The notes beneath the pieces are model-generated. The model ran no database searches and was not told the DNA's origin. It saw only the letters and a program-made list of their open reading frames with translations. Below are positions 4,735 to 6,433 of a stretch of 6,433 nucleotides of DNA, in pieces. The stretch comes from Bacteroidota bacterium (GTDB lineage Bacteria > Bacteroidota > Bacteroidia > Chitinophagales > Chitinophagaceae). The stretch lies in contig JAEVYV010000046.1 of the NCBI GenBank assembly GCA_023392575.1, forward strand, positions 1-6,433, in the 5' to 3' direction. The position numbers and the translations under genes were made by a program. How positions within the stretch are numbered: the stretch's first letter is position 1; each line of letters begins with the position of its first letter.

Positions 4735-5922
4735 CTACTGCATATCCACCGGGATAAAGATCAGCGGAGTGGGCAAACAGGAAGCACCCGGAGGCGAATA
4801 GGTCATCTTGATGGTCTGCACCTCGCCTTCTTTGCCGGGAGGAAATATCTGGATCAGGATGGCTTCCGGTGCGCCTTTGGTGCGCAGTTGGTCGGAAGGC
4901 AGTTGAATGATGCCGTCCTTGAATTTTCCGCCGCTAACGATCATGGTATTGGCCATGCCGCCGCACCACTGATTGTCGCCGGCACGGGCATTCCAGGTCA
5001 CCAGTGCCAGGCCTTTTCCGTTAGTGCTCTTCCATTTCATTTCAATATCGTACATCACACCGTAGTTCCCTGCCAGGCGGGCAATGTCACCGGTACTGGC
5101 ATCTTTTCCATACACCCAAGGATCACTCTTGCCGTCGGCAACCACAATGGCAGCGGCCTCATTTTTGGTGTCGAACGTATCCTTGGTCATTACCAGGTAA
5201 TTGCTCACACCAAACAGGCCGCGGCCTGCATTCGTGTGGCGGGAGGAAGCCACTTCCTTAATGCGGGCAGCCGCTTTGGGCCCCGGTGTTTTCGGATCGG
5301 TTTGCAAAATGCTGATCTCGGCCGGCTGATCGATCACGAACTCATAAAAGCCGTGCACCAACTCATCGTATTTCACAATGTGCTTCTCCAGCTTTTCGTC
5401 GATGGCAATGATCTCACCCGGCTTCACCACTCTTCCTTTTTTCTCCGGCGTGGACGCAAAAAAATCCCGCAGTCCGTTTTTGCCGGCCATAAAATAATTC
5501 GTAGTGGGTTTTTGTGAAGAATACTTCAGCATCCGTATGGTCATGTTCGAGGTACCGGTATTCTTGATCACTGCCGTGATCTTGCGGTCGATCTTTTGTG
5601 GTTCTTTAATGCCATTGACATTGTACACATACAGGCGTACACTTCCCGGTTGTACGGCTTCTTTCAGCGCAATGATCTCCGGTACGCGGATGTATTCCGG
5701 ATCATCGGAAATAATATACTGCGGTCCCGGTAAAACAATTTTTTCATAGGGAATCGAAGGGATCTTCTCGGTCAAAAATCCCGGCAGTTCCACAATGCTG
5801 CCCTGCGCCGTTTTTAAGATGGCCTCGTTGTGAGTCCGGGTGATTTTTTGCGCCTGAACCGTGCCCAAGGCCAGGGCACTGAACAGGAATAAAGCTAATT
5901 TCTTTCTGCTAGTTAAATTCAT
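4735..5922 (-). CDS. Secreted protein of unknown function
   Basis: The protein has 395 residues from the ATG at 5922. The N-terminus is a classical Sec signal peptide: basic RKK at 6-8, a hydrophobic core at about 9-21 and a probable signal peptidase I cut after VQA (residue 24). No lipobox Cys or C-terminal sorting domain is visible, so the mature protein is probably periplasmic or exported. It appears rich in beta strands. The second half contains VADGKSDPWVYGKDAS then LAGNYGVMYDIEM, and ends near YSPPGASCLPTPLIFIPV. I recall comparable DP...GxDAxxG...LAGNYGVxY...PPGxxxLP segments in secreted Firmicute proteins carrying copper-amine-oxidase-N stalk domains, but this link is tentative and no enzyme motif is seen. 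Two Cys (in NQWCGG and GASCLP) could form a disulfide. A TTG 24 nt further upstream is in frame but would put eight residues before the signal peptide, so the ATG is preferred. It lies 30 nt after the NagB-like mini-ORF, probably in one transcript with it and the hydrolase. Confidence 0.85.
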   Translation of the reverse strand: MNLTSRKKLALFLFSALALGTVQAQKITRTHNEAILKTAQGSIVELPGFLTEKIPSIPYEKIVLPGPQYIISDDPEYIRVPEIIALKEAVQPGSVRLYVYNVNGIKEPQKIDRKITAVIKNTGTSNMTIRMLKYSSQKPTTNYFMAGKNGLRDFFASTPEKKGRVVKPGEIIAIDEKLEKHIVKYDELVHGFYEFVIDQPAEISILQTDPKTPGPKAAARIKEVASSRHTNAGRGLFGVSNYLVMTKDTFDTKNEAAAIVVADGKSDPWVYGKDASTGDIARLAGNYGVMYDIEMKWKSTNGKGLALVTWNARAGDNQWCGGMANTMIVSGGKFKDGIIQLPSDQLRTKGAPEAILIQIFPPGKEGEVQTIKMTYSPPGASCLPTPLIFIPVDMQ

Positions 5923-5952
5923 TCTTGTTGTTTTGAGTTGATACAATTCGGT

Positions 5953-6078
5953 TTAGTAGTGCCAGCGCACAAGAGCTTTCATGGCGGCATACCGGGCCAC
6001 CCACTTGGCTCCCGCGGCGGGAGTGTCAAAAATCTGCACCGGAACGCGTTCCAATGAATCCGTAAAATCAATACTCAT
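5953..6078 (-). pseudogene. NagB-fusion remnant: both ends joined, interior deleted (41 codons)
   Basis: The ATG at 6078 opens a 41-residue frame ending TAA at 5953, starting 13 nt after the hydrolase stop. Residues 30-41, YAAMKALVRWHY, match the extreme C-terminus of the nagB-type gene at 908: 10 of the last 13 residues are identical, with the stop codon at the same place. Residues 9-29 (LERVPVQIFDTP, then AGAKWVAR) resemble the extreme N-terminus of Bacteroidota NagB proteins (ERxPVxIF...A..G..VA). The piece therefore looks like a diverged nagB paralogue that lost some 600 internal codons in frame, keeping start and stop. The N-terminal match rests on recalled family sequence because the other copy's N-terminus is off-window. 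Most wobble positions differ from the gene at 908, so the source was an old paralogue, not a recent copy. It could instead be a translated small protein. There is no Shine-Dalgarno. Confidence 0.6.
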
Positions 6079-6091
6079 GATATAGCGCTTA

Positions 6092-6433
6092 TTATTCGTT
6101 ACTCTTTTCCTTTTTGACAATGATCTCTTTTGCCCCTTTCAGCTTTCCGGCAACGGCTGCTTTCATAAAAGCATCCATTTCATCAAAGCGCCGGAACATG
6201 TAGTTGCTCACTTCGTGCCCACCACCGGGAAAGGTGTACAACCGCAGCGGCAGCTTTTCTTTTTTGGCTTTTTCATACAGGGTTTGCGAACCAAAAAACA
6301 TCATCCAGCCTGGGTCCGTTGCCCTGCAGAAACGGTGGGCCGCGGTGCCAAACGGCACCAACTGATCGCGGGTCCCATGCATGAGCAACAGTGGTACCCA
6401 GGCCGCTTTTTGTGCGGTGTTGATGTCCAGTAC
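6092..6433 (-). CDS. Alpha/beta hydrolase (esterase/prolyl-oligopeptidase-like), C-terminal part
   Basis: The frame is open to the right edge, leaving 113 C-terminal residues. PLLLMHGTRDQLVPF carries the acid-loop Asp of the alpha/beta hydrolase triad and is the usual HGxxDxxVP signature. PGGGHEVSNY, about 50 residues later, carries the catalytic His. The nucleophile elbow (GxSxG) lies off-window. Family members hydrolyse carboxylic esters or peptides; the substrate cannot be inferred. The tail after the His (KLKGAKEIIVKKEKSNE) is basic and polar. Whether it has a signal peptide is not visible. It is followed at 13 nt by the NagB-like mini-ORF and then by the secreted-protein gene, which suggests a shared transcript. 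The ATG and TTG codons near 6380-6388 are internal. Confidence 0.83.
   Translation of the reverse strand, partial: VLDINTAQKAAWVPLLLMHGTRDQLVPFGTAAHRFCRATDPGWMMFFGSQTLYEKAKKEKLPLRLYTFPGGGHEVSNYMFRRFDEMDAFMKAAVAGKLKGAKEIIVKKEKSNE

Noticed and set aside
4708..5517. A 269-codon open frame on the + strand
   Set aside because: It lies antisense to the signal-peptide-bearing secreted-protein gene, has a low-complexity His/Gly-rich composition typical of a codon-bias shadow, and has no promoter or recognisable domain.

Overview
The window looks like chromosomal DNA of a Bacteroidota species, most likely of the Chitinophagaceae/Sphingobacteriia type. Three things point there: the left-edge gene ends in the PIG-L/LmbE domain of the long NagB fusion typical of this phylum; several start sites carry TAnnTTTG-like -7 boxes rather than sigma70 boxes; and Shine-Dalgarno sequences are weak or absent. 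The family-level guess is inference.

Left part, + strand: the 3' end of a nagB-type glucosamine-6-phosphate deaminase/PIG-L fusion (to 908) is followed by an intrinsic terminator. A co-directional cluster follows: a polytopic PAP2_C membrane protein with sphingomyelin-synthase-like motifs (1089-1754), a phytanoyl-CoA-dioxygenase-like Fe(II)/2-oxoglutarate oxygenase (1826-2641) and a classical short-chain dehydrogenase (2651-3424). The last two genes are 9 nt apart and are probably co-translated. Together the three activities could serve ceramide/sphingolipid synthesis: headgroup transfer, hydroxylation and keto reduction. No gene in the window proves that pathway. Next comes a tRNA-Arg(ACG) with its own strong promoter and terminator; its D- and T-loops show a paired A19/U56 replacement of the usual G19-C56.

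Right part, - strand: a GNAT acetyltransferase of the YjaB type (3843-4304); a roughly 430-base intergenic stretch with a structured inverted-repeat element, a bidirectional terminator hairpin and a REP-like GC palindrome; a secreted protein of unknown function (4735-5922); a 41-codon ORF that looks like the two ends of a NagB fusion joined by a large internal deletion (5953-6078); and the C-terminal part of an alpha/beta hydrolase running off the right edge (6092-6433). The last three are closely spaced and were probably one transcript, reading hydrolase, mini-ORF, secreted protein, and ending at the hairpin at 4511-4542.

No CRISPR array, insertion sequence, integrase, phage gene or rRNA was seen. 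The most unusual items are the putative sphingolipid cluster, the NagB remnant, the tRNA tertiary-pair swap and the alternative-stem element at 4414-4466.
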